A stretch of 64,000 nt of DNA, from the NCBI GenBank assembly GCA_010093515.1, contig MU001682.1, positions 317,997 to 381,996 of the forward strand, in the 5' to 3' direction. Each line of letters starts with the position of its first letter. Position 1 is the first letter of the stretch. The notes under the pieces are model-generated. The model ran no database searches, was not told the origin of the DNA, and worked only from the letters and a program-made list of their open reading frames with translations. Below, one piece after another: positions 54,344 to 64,000 of the stretch. Source of the DNA: Lineolata rhizophorae (lineage: Eukaryota > Ascomycota > Dothideomycetes > Lineolatales > Lineolataceae). Made by a program: the position numbers and the translations under genes.

Positions 54344-55490
54344 GGCGCCGACGAGTGCGCGGAGGGCAGACGGGTATCTAAATGCGAGCAAGCAACGGCG
54401 CCACGCCGAAGGACCAGCCAAGGCAAAAGCAAACTGAGCGGAGCAGCCGAAGGTCGGCGCAAGAGGCGGCACGATAGGCTCGCAGGCGGGCAGGCGGGCA
54501 GGCACTAGGGAGTAGTGGGTGCTGCTCTATACCGATGGGGGGCGAGAGAAGGCGCAGGCCGGTCCCGAAACCGAGGTTCGTGAAGGGCAGAGGGGCAGCG
54601 CGGCTATGTGGAGCCTCGACGGCGCTGCCGTGGCACCAAGAGTGGGGCCCGCGATGGCGGTGCGGCAAGGAACGGCTGCGGCCTAGATGGAGGCGTTGGA
54701 TAGAGGACCGGAGGGGATGGGTGGAATCGGAGCGGGCAGGAGAGGGCGTGCGACACGAGCGCCTCGCTGCTCTTATTGCAAGGCGAATTTTGCAAGGGCG
54801 CAAGGGCGCGCGGTGGCATGCGGCATGGGCGTGGAAAAATTATTTCGTCATGCCGCCAGGTCCGGGGTTGGCACGCACGCACGGCGGAGCGGGCGGACGG
54901 CAGGCTCGTTCCTACCTGGTTCGACGCGGCCAATCAGCGGCGGCCGTTGCGCGTCGACGGCGGGCGGCTCCCACGCCGGACCCCGGCTGGCCCCTCGTGA
55001 CCTGCCGCGGAGGAGCAGCCGCCCCGCATTTGGCTGCCCTTGGGCTCCGGTGGGGGTGGCTCTCAGAGCCTCAGGCCGCCCGGCGGACGTGCAAGCGCCA
55101 CACGCGCGTTCAGAGCGCTCGTGCGCGCACGCCGCGCAGCGGTCGAAAACGGAGTACCGCAGCGAGCGCATCGGACGTGCGATGCGGCGTGCATCCGGCG
55201 ACAGGAGCCGTGGCGTGCGCAGCAGACACTGCCGGCCGCCGGCGGCCGGCAGCTGGCGCGGAGACGGAGCTTCCGTGTGGGGACCGCGGCTTGAGCACCG
55301 GCATATTAACCGATCACGTGACTTTATAACCCGTGACCTCGTGCGTTCATCTGCGGGTAGCACCGCCGCAATTAGTCAAGCGCTGTCGGCACCAGGTTGG
55401 TAATGGACCAGCCACACCCGCCACCCGCCACGTTCTGCTTACCTGCACTCTTCCTTGCTTTCCACACCCACCCAACCCCAATTGCACGCC
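54344..55490. other. Divergent promoter, IDP1 and CWC24
   Basis: 1.15 kb. Contains the 24-bp palindrome below and ATCACGTGAC at 55313-55322. An open frame across 54535-55329 is GC-driven and has no domain; left out. Confidence 0.5.
55229..55252. repeat. 24-bp perfect GC palindrome
   Basis: The left half is CTGCCGGCCGCC (55229-55240) and the right half is its exact reverse complement with no spacer. Lies about 240 bp upstream of the CWC24 start. Confidence 0.8.
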
Positions 55491-56312
55491 ATGTCCGCTC
55501 CCGTCGTCTTCAAAAAGCGTGCCGCAAAGCCTTCCGCCGCTGCGAAGCCGCGCCCAGCCTCCCCGCCGTCCGGGTCAAGCGGTGACAGCAGCCCTGACGA
55601 GGCCAGTGGCCCGCGCGTCAAGCGCCGCAGGGCAAACGTCGTGACCGCATCCTCAACCCAGCCCAAAAGGCCCGAGGCGTACGATGCCACGGCCGCACCA
55701 TCCATAGCTGCGGATAAATCCGCCACCATCGAAGCCTCCGACGACGCCACGAGACAGGCTAGAAGCTACGGCCCCCAGAAGGCGGCCGGCAACGTGCGCA
55801 CCATAACTTTCACCGACTACGCGCCCGACGTGTGCAAGGACTACAAACAGACGGGCTTTTGCGGCTTCGGCGACACGTGCAAGTTCCTCCACGCCCGCGA
55901 GGACTACAAGGCCGGCTGGGCCCTAGACAAGGAGTGGGAGACCGCCACGAAGGGCAAGAAGCTATCCGGCACAGTCGTGGCGTCGGCGAAGCGCGACGCC
56001 AAGCTCCATGACAGCAGCGACGAGGAGGATGCCGCCCTGCTCGAGAAGATCCCGTTCGCGTGCATCATCTGCAAGGAGCCGTATAAGCAGCCCGTCGTCA
56101 CCAAGTGCGGCCACTACTTTTGCGAGCGCTGCGCTTTGAAGCGCTACGCCAACAAGAAGCCCGATTGCGCCGCTTGTGGTGCCGGAACGGGTGGCGTCTT
56201 CAACGGGGCCAAAAACCTCAAGAGAATACTAGACAGGAAGGCCGCCAGGGAAAAAAGGCGCAGAGAAAAGGCAAAGGAACAAGGATTAGAGGTCAGCGAC
56301 GAGGAGAAATGA
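55491..56312 (+). CDS. CWC24: Pre-mRNA-splicing factor Cwc24
   Basis: 273 aa, intronless. Cwc24/RNF113 joins the activated spliceosome around the 5' splice site. A CCCH zinc finger (C115, C124, C130, H134) precedes a RING (C191, C194, C206, H208, C211, C214, C226, C229), the order of the family. The N-terminal 90 residues are disordered and basic. Start chosen at 55491 (MSAPVVFKKR) because the family starts this way; an in-frame upstream Met at 55455 would add 12 residues. Tail-to-tail with the TTC36-like gene. Confidence 0.94.
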   Translation: MSAPVVFKKRAAKPSAAAKPRPASPPSGSSGDSSPDEASGPRVKRRRANVVTASSTQPKRPEAYDATAAPSIAADKSATIEASDDATRQARSYGPQKAAGNVRTITFTDYAPDVCKDYKQTGFCGFGDTCKFLHAREDYKAGWALDKEWETATKGKKLSGTVVASAKRDAKLHDSSDEEDAALLEKIPFACIICKEPYKQPVVTKCGHYFCERCALKRYANKKPDCAACGAGTGGVFNGAKNLKRILDRKAAREKRRREKAKEQGLEVSDEEK

Positions 56313-56564
56313 GGAAGATGGAGTCACATGCTGGGCTTTTGTTTTCGTTAGGACCCCGCTATAGAAGGAAAGCAGGAGGGATGAGGCTGCCGTGAGGTTC
56401 ATGCTTCACCGCAAGGTGCCATATTCTAGGTGGCACGACACGTTCCAATGCACCGGCAGCTGCTCGTCATCGGTGCGATCACTATCATATTACAACTCAT
56501 GCTACTTTCAGTATTAACATTACACGCTATCAAAAGCAGCCGAAATCCAGCCCGAGATGGGCGA

Positions 56565-57383
56565 TCACGTCGGAACTCCTTCCCTTTTCATGGCCTCCTT
56601 GACAATTCCGCTACAAAGACGTGCGTATGGATTCGCATGGACTGCCAGGGCTTTGGCGACCTCGTTGCCGTAGTTACCGCCAAGAAAGAAGCACCTACTA
56701 GCTTCCTCCTCAAACCGATTGGTATCCCAGTCCCTATGCTCTTCCGTGACTATGTGGACGGTTTGGTCGTGAGATTTATTGTACGATCGCAGGTCTTTGG
56801 CGGCTGTCCAAAATATAGCGCCACGTTGCGTCCAAGCTTGCGCCAGGAGTTTTGCCTGAGGTGGGGAGATTGCAGATGATAGGGTGGTGGGTGATGCCAA
56901 GGATATTGCCGTATCCAGATCTTCTAGTGCCATCGCGATCCCTTCAGCCGCAGCCGCTTTGCCGGTCCCGGACTGAGGACGACTTGGTTGAACGAGCGTC
57001 TCGTGGTCGCCGTATCGCCACCTGAGCAGCTGGGCTCGATTATTCCGCGCCGAAGCGTAATTCCCGTGTTTGGCGACAATCACGGACAGCTTCTCGAAGG
57101 CTTCGTCAAATGCCCTTGTCTTTTGATTCTCATCGGAATCCACAGGAATGATCCGGGGTCGATCCTTGGGCTCAGCTGATGGTGGCTGCGATTCGAGAGA
57201 GCTGATCGCTGCGACTTCCGCAGCCTTCAACCGTGCCAGGACATCGCCGTCCGTAATGTGGGGGTCGGCGGGAAGGTTTGAATCGATCGTGGGCGCAGGG
57301 GCTACCGGGGCATTTTCTGGGTCGAAGAGTTGTTGGATAGTGAGTGAGTCGGATTTGGAGAGGGTAGAGGGGTTGGCAGTCAT
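56565..57383 (-). CDS. TTC36: TTC36-like tetratricopeptide protein
   Basis: 272 aa, single exon. TPR-type helices are seen at FDEAFEKLSVIVAKHGNYASARNNRAQLLRW, GIAMALEDLDTAISLASP and AKLLAQAWTQRGAIFWTAAKD. The C-terminus RFEEEASRCFFLGGNYGNEVAKALAVHANPYARLC is the TTC36 signature (YGN..A...NPYA.LC). In animals TTC36 binds HSP70 and affects tyrosine breakdown by 4-hydroxyphenylpyruvate dioxygenase; HPPD itself starts 6 kb away here, which I note only as coincidence. Start at 57383 (MTANPSTLSK); an upstream Met at 57422 adds 13 residues. Confidence 0.9.
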   Translation of the reverse strand: MTANPSTLSKSDSLTIQQLFDPENAPVAPAPTIDSNLPADPHITDGDVLARLKAAEVAAISSLESQPPSAEPKDRPRIIPVDSDENQKTRAFDEAFEKLSVIVAKHGNYASARNNRAQLLRWRYGDHETLVQPSRPQSGTGKAAAAEGIAMALEDLDTAISLASPTTLSSAISPPQAKLLAQAWTQRGAIFWTAAKDLRSYNKSHDQTVHIVTEEHRDWDTNRFEEEASRCFFLGGNYGNEVAKALAVHANPYARLCSGIVKEAMKREGVPT

Positions 57384-57903
57384 GTTTTGTCTATTAAAGC
57401 CCCGGTTCGATAGTCGATACAATTGTGCGTGCGTCGTATGTAGAAGGAGAAGTTATTAAAATGGAATTTTTGCTGCAAAGCTCGCATGTTACAAGTAGCA
57501 GGATGTCAGCATCGAATATCACTAAGAATGGGTAGACGTCCGCGGCTGTCACGAACAAAGCCGACGATAGCCATGCTTCGGCCGCGCTCACTGCCCAGTC
57601 CACCCGCACTCGGTTGGCCACTTGTCCCGCGCCCGACATTGCTACGGGAATGCGTAAGCCTCGATGCACCGGCCGCCGAGTATTGGGTGCTCTTCACAAG
57701 GCTAAGCGTCTGAACTTCTGAAGGCGACCGGGTAGCGGGGTCGGACTGTGAATCCGGCCAGGGCACGTGAGAATCAGTCATCAGGTGCAGCTGTTCGGTA
57801 ACGATGAATCCGTATAGCTCTCGTTACAATACGAAGGACGATTCTTACGTTCTTACGCCACGAACTCGGGCTCAGCGCTCCACCTCGGGTTCTATCACGA
57901 TGC
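57384..57903. other. Divergent upstream region, TTC36-like and FOL3
   Basis: 520 bp; holds the upstream ORF listed next. No other gene. Confidence 0.5.
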
Positions 57904-57908
57904 GATGA
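57804..57908 (+). promoter_or_regulatory. Upstream ORF overlapping the FOL3 start by ATGA
   Basis: 34-codon reading frame (MNPYSSRYNTKDDSY... to TMR) whose TGA stop at 57906-57908 overlaps the FOL3 ATG at 57905, in a different frame. This layout favours termination-reinitiation. Confidence 0.45.
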
Positions 57909-59161
57909 TCGAGCTCGGACTTGGGCGTATCAGCCGACTAGTACAGACCAGCCGTCTCTCGTGGCGCGCGGTCCATGTCGCCGGCACCAACGGCAAAGGC
58001 GGCGTTTGCGCCTATCTTTCCAACATGCTGCAGCAGGCCGGCCAGCGTTGCGGCCGGTTTACGTCGCCGCACCTTGTGGACCGATGGGACTGCGTTGCCA
58101 TCGACGGACTCCCCGTATCCGAGTCCGCGTTTCGCCACGCCGAGGACGCCGTCCGCACCCGGGACAAGGCCGACGACATCCGCGCGTCGGAGTTCGAGTT
58201 GCTCACCGCGACTGCGTTCGAACTCTTCACGCGCGAAGGCGTCGACGTCGCTGTCGTGGAGTGCGGCATGGGAGGCCGCTTGGACGCGACCAACGTGCTC
58301 GACGACAAGCTGGTCACCGTCATCACGAAGATCGGTCTCGACCACCAGTCCTTTCTTGGCAGCACGGTCGAAGCAATCGCCAGGGAGAAGGCCGGGATCA
58401 TGAAGCCCGGCGTCCCTTGCGTGGCGGACGCGACAAACGATACCAGCGTGCTCGACGTCATCCGGTCCGTCGGACGGGAGGTCGGCTCCGGCACCGTCCA
58501 TGCCCTGGACGGTTTACCGTGCGAGCAGGTCGAGTCGATGCCGCCACACTTCAGAAACGATTACGGTGCTCTTGAGCCGCATCAGAAGATCAACTTCTCT
58601 CTTGCCACGACTGCTGCCCGAATAGCTCTGTCGAGCAACGGTCTGCGCCAGGCCACTTTGAACAGCGGCGTACTTTCCAAGGCCCTTCGCGAAACGCAAT
58701 GGCCAGGACGCCTGCAATGCATCTCTATCGCGTCTCTCACTGGACGCGTAGAGGAGGTCGTCCTCGACGGCGCTCACAATCCACAGGCCGCTAGCGCTCT
58801 TGCGAGATTCCTCGAGCGCCGGTTCGGTAGAGTCCCAACGACATGGGTGCTAGCAGCCAGCGAGGGAAAAGACATGGGTGGCACTCTATCCGTCTTGCTT
58901 AAACCCGGAGACGTCGTCTGCGCCGTCGAGTTCGGGCCGGTGGACGGGATGCCGTGGGTGAAGCCAATGGTGGCCTCACGCTTGTTGGAGGCGGCCACTA
59001 GTGTCAATGGAATTCGGCAGGCTGGTGCTTATGGACAAAGCCTCAAAACGGCACTGAATGATGCATCTGAAATCGCGAACGGAGGGCCTCTAGTGATTAC
59101 CGGAAGTCTCTACCTGGTCTCCGGCGTGCTTCGCCTTCTCCGGCCTGAGCCGGCCGTGTAG
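57905..59161 (+). CDS. FOL3: Dihydrofolate synthase
   Basis: 418 aa, single exon. Adds glutamate to dihydropteroate; member of the FolC/Mur ligase family. The opening MIELGLGRISRLVQ aligns with yeast Fol3. Signatures: VHVAGTNGKGGVCAYLS (P-loop), FTSPHLVDRWDCVAIDG, VVECGMGGRLDATNVL, TKIGLDHQSFLGSTVEAIAREKAGIMKPG, WPGRLQ, VLDGAHNPQAASAL, and GSLYLVSGVLRLLR at the end. The P-loop lacks the usual Ser/Thr after GTNGKG: it is GTNGKGG. The other conserved motifs are intact, so the protein is likely active. Upstream is an overlapping short ORF. Confidence 0.93.
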   Translation: MIELGLGRISRLVQTSRLSWRAVHVAGTNGKGGVCAYLSNMLQQAGQRCGRFTSPHLVDRWDCVAIDGLPVSESAFRHAEDAVRTRDKADDIRASEFELLTATAFELFTREGVDVAVVECGMGGRLDATNVLDDKLVTVITKIGLDHQSFLGSTVEAIAREKAGIMKPGVPCVADATNDTSVLDVIRSVGREVGSGTVHALDGLPCEQVESMPPHFRNDYGALEPHQKINFSLATTAARIALSSNGLRQATLNSGVLSKALRETQWPGRLQCISIASLTGRVEEVVLDGAHNPQAASALARFLERRFGRVPTTWVLAASEGKDMGGTLSVLLKPGDVVCAVEFGPVDGMPWVKPMVASRLLEAATSVNGIRQAGAYGQSLKTALNDASEIANGGPLVITGSLYLVSGVLRLLRPEPAV

Positions 59162-59482
59162 ACATGTAGCTATTTGATTCGAATTCGGGTTTGTATCTCG
59201 GAGCGGGGTGGCCTAAGACCACTCATGCAGGACAGACTTTCAGGCCGCGAGCAAGGCAGGCCGTTGGGGAAACCTAACTATCTAAAGGGCTGTCTTAGTT
59301 CTCTACCCACCAATAGAAAAGCCTAGATCCATAGTATTTACGTTCTAGCCTTAGCGAAATTTTGTGCGGTGGACTGCCCCCGATGTCGCTGCTAGAACCT
59401 TCGCACCCTCAAGCCTCCAGCGTCAAAACATATTTCTTCAGCCTGCATTGGCCTTCCCAGCTGTATACGTCGACCGACTAAA
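59162..59482. other. Intergenic
   Basis: 321 bp between FOL3 and the MFS permease. Nothing distinct. Confidence 0.5.
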
Positions 59483-61315
59483 ATGGGCGACGACGTCATC
59501 GGCAACCCGCAGACCTGCCGTGGTACTCCATCAGATGGAGCGAAGCTCCATGAATTCCACCAAGACGTGGAGGTAGCAGTCGAAAATGTCGATATCGCGA
59601 GAATCGAAAAAGTTTATAAGTGGGCCTCCGGTCCCCGTAAACTCGCTTTCTTTTGCCCGGCTAACCCTAGGTTGGATCATAGCAAGCTCGACAGGCGGAT
59701 CGTTCCAGGCAGGTCTTGTAGACTTGAATTTAGCAGAGCTTGTCACTGACACTTATTCGTGTAGCTTTTTGGACCTTGTATTTCCTGTGCTCAGCCATCC
59801 GGTCAAACATAGGCCTGGCACAGACGATGAATCTGGATAGCGGTCACGACCTCTCTTCTGTGCTTAACATTACTCCAAAGCAGGTTTCAACAGGTCTGGC
59901 TCTTTTCTACGTGTGCTATTGTGTCTTTGACTTCCCATCAAACCTTATTATGTCGAGGTTAAGTCCGCACGTTTGGATGAGCAGAATAGTCGTTGCCGTG
60001 GGCATTGTAGGTTCCTGCATGGCGGCTATGAAAGCTGTGTGGAGCTTCTAGTGAGTCGCCTTGGGCCTTCCGCGGATGTTTATTTTCAAATTCTAAACAT
60101 TTCATAGTCTTCTACGGCTTCTTCTTGGTATTGTCATTGCGGGTATGTGGCCGGGCATGTCTTATTACCTAACCCTCTTCTACCCCCCTTTTCGGACGGG
60201 AAAGAGGATTGGTAGATACTTTACAGCAGCTCAAGTATCCGCGGCAGTCGTTGGACTGGTTTCCGCCGGCTTCCAGAAGATGGACGGCCTAGGCGGGCTT
60301 GTTGGATTTCAGTGGATGTTTCTTGTTTATGGCCTTGTCGGCTTCCTGGTTGGAGTATCGCTTCTGTGGTGGCTCCCAGACCGTCCTATACGTCCCGGAC
60401 AGACTGGCAAGCGAACTGGCTGGAGGAAGTTTATTCCAGAGAGCAAGCCGGCCCTCACCGGCGAAGATGCACGGGTCCATTACGAAGACCTGACAAGAGT
60501 ATATCATCGACGGCCTTGGACTCTGCAAGACTTGCTGGCTGCACTGAAAGATTGGAGAATCTGGCCACTGACCATCATGTATTTCGGCGTCGTTGGAGTC
60601 GGGATTGGCGTTCAGAACTACGGCACCGTTATAATCCGTGGGATTAATCCCGACCTCACTGGCGTTCAGCTGAGCCTACTATTCGCACCAATATGGATCG
60701 TAAGTGGTGGAATAGCAATCAACTGGCCTTTCTAATTGTTTCCGCATCGATTAGATGGACCTGATCGCCATCCTTCTGGTGACACCGCTTTCGGATCGCT
60801 TCCACCATCATCGTGCACTGTTTTTCAGTGTCCCCGTCAGCCTCCAAATTGCAGGGCTTTTGGTGACCACGTTTGCTGGCTCTAGTTCTAATTCATGGGC
60901 TCGATACGGTGGGCTACTCGTCGTCGGGTTTGGTCTTGGGCCGACGGTTCCTATCACTATGACTTGGACCAACGAGATATTCCAGACAAGACATGGCGAA
61001 GTGGGAGTCGCTGCGGCCAGCGCGGTTGTTTCGGGTCTAGGCAATTGCGGTAGTATCTTGACAACGTATGCTTTGTACAATGGATGGCCCTCGGATGCCG
61101 ATGGCCCTCACAAGTACAGGAAGAGCAACTTGGTGATGGTCGGAATATTGTGTGGCAGCATAGCAAGTGCCTTCGCTATGACTGTGCTGTTGGGATTATT
61201 TGGAATTGCGAAAAAGAAGATCAGCGGCTTAAGTTCCGCCTGCGAGAGTGAGGGCGTGGCTGTTGATGGCGCTGCAAGAAGGGAGATTCAACAGCGGGGA
61301 TTTGGAACGCTCTAG
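59483..61315 (+). CDS. MFS transporter, Dal5/anion:cation symporter type
   Basis: 537 aa in five exons: 59483-59619, 59671-59708, 59765-60050, 60108-60699, 60755-61315. N-terminus to KLDRRIVPAFWTLYFLCSAIRSNIG and FYVCYCVFDFPSNLIMSRL, then SFYLLRLLLGIVIAGMWPGMSYYLTLFYP, are typical of the Dal5 allantoate/nicotinate permease group, with a central loop starting LPDRPIRPG and 12 hydrophobic segments. Such carriers take up organic anions (allantoate, vitamins, dipeptides); the substrate here is unknown. The second intron (59709-59764) has a GC donor (ccag|gcaggt), forced by frame. The TM region is complete. Confidence 0.9.
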
Positions 61316-61703
61316 TTTAGACGGCGAATTAAGAGGTGCTTGGTATTTGGTTAGTTTGGATAATCCATGCTGCTAACTTAATGGAGCCATGTTCTAAGCA
61401 GGAATATTTTCGTACAAGTCAATACGGAGATATTAATTGAATCACCTGCGTCAATCGGTAGGGTCACTAGTCATAGGCATTAGTCATTACTTTTAATATA
61501 GACCTGTCTAACCTACTCAGGGTCTACTACTGTGCGCATTCGAGAATAACATCTGAAATGCACGCACTGTTTTTCACTATGGTAGAAATACTCCCAATGC
61601 ACCTGCCGGCGCAAGCCATCTACAGAACCTGCCGAAACCCATCTAGTACGGCCCTAAAACAGACGCCTCGCTATGAGATATAGTCATACCATGTTCATTC
61701 AAC
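61316..61703. other. Intergenic, convergent 3' ends
   Basis: 388 bp, AT-rich, between the MFS permease and KIN17 stops. caatacggagatat near 61420. No gene seen. Confidence 0.5.
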
Positions 61704-62690
61704 CTAAGTAACCCGCTGCCGTTTCAAACCCCCTGGTCTGGATTGCTCTCCTAGCCGCTTCTGTTCCAGCTCTTCTTTCATGATCCTTTCGGCCTCGCTC
61801 ATCTTTCTAGGAGTTTCCTCGATGGATGCTTTCTTTGTTGCAAGTGGGTTCTTCTTCGTGGCGAATACATTCTTCCGCTTTGCAGGCGCTGAGCTAAAAG
61901 ATATCTCCATGCTAGACGCCGGCACAGCCAATTCCTCGCCGCCATTTTTCAAGGGCTGGCTAGCATCCTCGGCGGCCTGGTTGCTGGCGGCAATCCCGAC
62001 CTCATCATTTCCCGTTGATATGCCTTTTCTCGGAGGTTCAGATTCCTTCTTGGCCGGTTTCGTCCCAAAATTGAGAGTGATTTTCTCTCCGTCGGCACGC
62101 TGTAATTCCCGAATTTGCGGTTTGTCCTCTGCTTCTTTGGCGCGCGCGCGCGCCCTCTCCACCTGTTCCTGAATCATGCGTTGCTCGCGTTCCTCATCGC
62201 CTCTCTCCATCCTTTCCTTTTTACGGATAGCTTCTTGACGCCTTAGGGCTTCCGGACTGTTGTCGACCCAACTGACGTAGAGACCCTTGTCATCGTCGGA
62301 GACACGGCAGATGCCTTCACGACCGAGGTATTTCGCAAACTCGGTCAAACTGGGCCACCTGGTGGCATTCATGTGGATATGTTCCTTGTTGGCGATGTAC
62401 TCCTGATAGAAGTGATTGATGTGCACCGGCTTAGTGCCGTGGGCCGTCTTCAAAAGCTGCAAGAAATCGCGAAGGAACTGCTGGCTGTAGTTCTCGATGT
62501 GCCTTTTCGGGTCTTCTCCGATGAGTTGCATCTGCCGAACGTGCGACTCGGATTGGACGTGGCACTTGAACCCATTCTCGTCGCGCATTTGTCGTTCGCA
62601 GGCTTGACAGTACCAGCGCAGCCGCCCTAGGCCTTTGGCCTTCATCTTATTGCTGAGGTGCTTGGAAGTACCGACTTCGGCGCGCGGCAT
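61704..62690 (-). CDS. KIN17: DNA/RNA-binding protein KIN17
   Basis: 328 aa, single exon. KIN17 (Rts2 in yeast) acts in DNA-damage response and RNA handling. The N-terminal zinc finger RWYCQACERQMRDENGFKCH is exact: C28, C31, H44, H50, same numbering as the human protein. A winged-helix region follows (SQQFLRDFLQLLKTAHGTKPVHINHFYQEYI, WPSLTEFAKYLGREGICRV, GLYVSWVDNSPEALRRQEA). Then come a coiled coil (EEREQRMIQEQVERARARAKEAEDK) and a basic tail (RPGGLKRQRVT). The SH3-like C-terminal domain of the human protein is absent, as in other fungi. Divergent from HPPD. Confidence 0.96.
   Translation of the reverse strand: MPRAEVGTSKHLSNKMKAKGLGRLRWYCQACERQMRDENGFKCHVQSESHVRQMQLIGEDPKRHIENYSQQFLRDFLQLLKTAHGTKPVHINHFYQEYIANKEHIHMNATRWPSLTEFAKYLGREGICRVSDDDKGLYVSWVDNSPEALRRQEAIRKKERMERGDEEREQRMIQEQVERARARAKEAEDKPQIRELQRADGEKITLNFGTKPAKKESEPPRKGISTGNDEVGIAASNQAAEDASQPLKNGGEELAVPASSMEISFSSAPAKRKNVFATKKNPLATKKASIEETPRKMSEAERIMKEELEQKRLGEQSRPGGLKRQRVT

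Positions 62691-64000
<1,310 letters not shown>

Noticed and set aside
54535-55329. 264-codon plus-strand frame between IDP1 and CWC24
   Set aside because: Arg/Ala/Gly-rich GC-driven frame in a promoter region; no domain.

Overview
The window is nuclear DNA of a filamentous ascomycete (Pezizomycotina, most likely a Sordariomycete and plausibly Hypocreales). It is dense and GC-rich, with genes on both strands broken by short introns of about 50-100 bp with GT/CTAAC/AG signals. It carries fungus-specific families: a Zn2Cys6 regulator, the lysine enzyme LYS12, the ergosterol enzyme ERG4, fungal MFS transporters and a DUF8021-type secreted protein. I found 34 protein-coding loci, two of them cut by the window edges, and one tRNA-Thr. 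I saw no transposon, virus-like element, CRISPR or rRNA. Exon structures were worked out by hand from splice signals; in every multi-exon gene the exon lengths sum to a whole number of codons.

Left third (1-21 kb): 3' end of a cytochrome P450, splicing factor SPP2, a secreted DUF8021-like protein, peroxin PEX10, WRAP73/Wdr8, an LRR protein, mitochondrial GABA transaminase, HIS1, ribosomal protein S28, an unrecognised 653-aa protein with six exons, Mediator subunit MED7, and a NEDD8-type Ulp1-family protease.

Middle (21-41 kb): a Zn2Cys6 transcription factor, a two-membrane-segment protein, a LYAR-type zinc-finger protein, the ER thiol oxidase ERV2 divergent from a branched-chain-type aminotransferase, a DHA2 drug:H+ antiporter, a GGCT-like protein with a hydrophobic tail, cytochrome c heme lyase, tRNA-Thr(TGT), a Yip1-family Golgi protein, and homoisocitrate dehydrogenase LYS12.

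Right third (41-64 kb): ERG4, Mediator kinase CDK8/SSN3, PEX11, a long disordered protein with a C-terminal UBA domain, NADP-isocitrate dehydrogenase, splicing factor CWC24, TTC36-like, dihydrofolate synthase FOL3, a Dal5-type MFS permease, KIN17, and the 5' part of 4-hydroxyphenylpyruvate dioxygenase.

This is mostly a housekeeping region, not one pathway cluster. Shared themes are spliceosome (SPP2, CWC24), Mediator (MED7, CDK8), peroxisome (PEX10, PEX11) and amino-acid metabolism (HIS1, LYS12, GABA transaminase, BCAT-like, HPPD). The most interesting signals are structural: microexons of 11 and 15 nt, two GC-AG introns, an ATGA-overlapping upstream ORF before FOL3 whose P-loop Ser is replaced by Gly, a 9-bp-arm CACGTG palindrome beside CCAAT between ERV2 and the aminotransferase, and the unrecognised six-exon gene.
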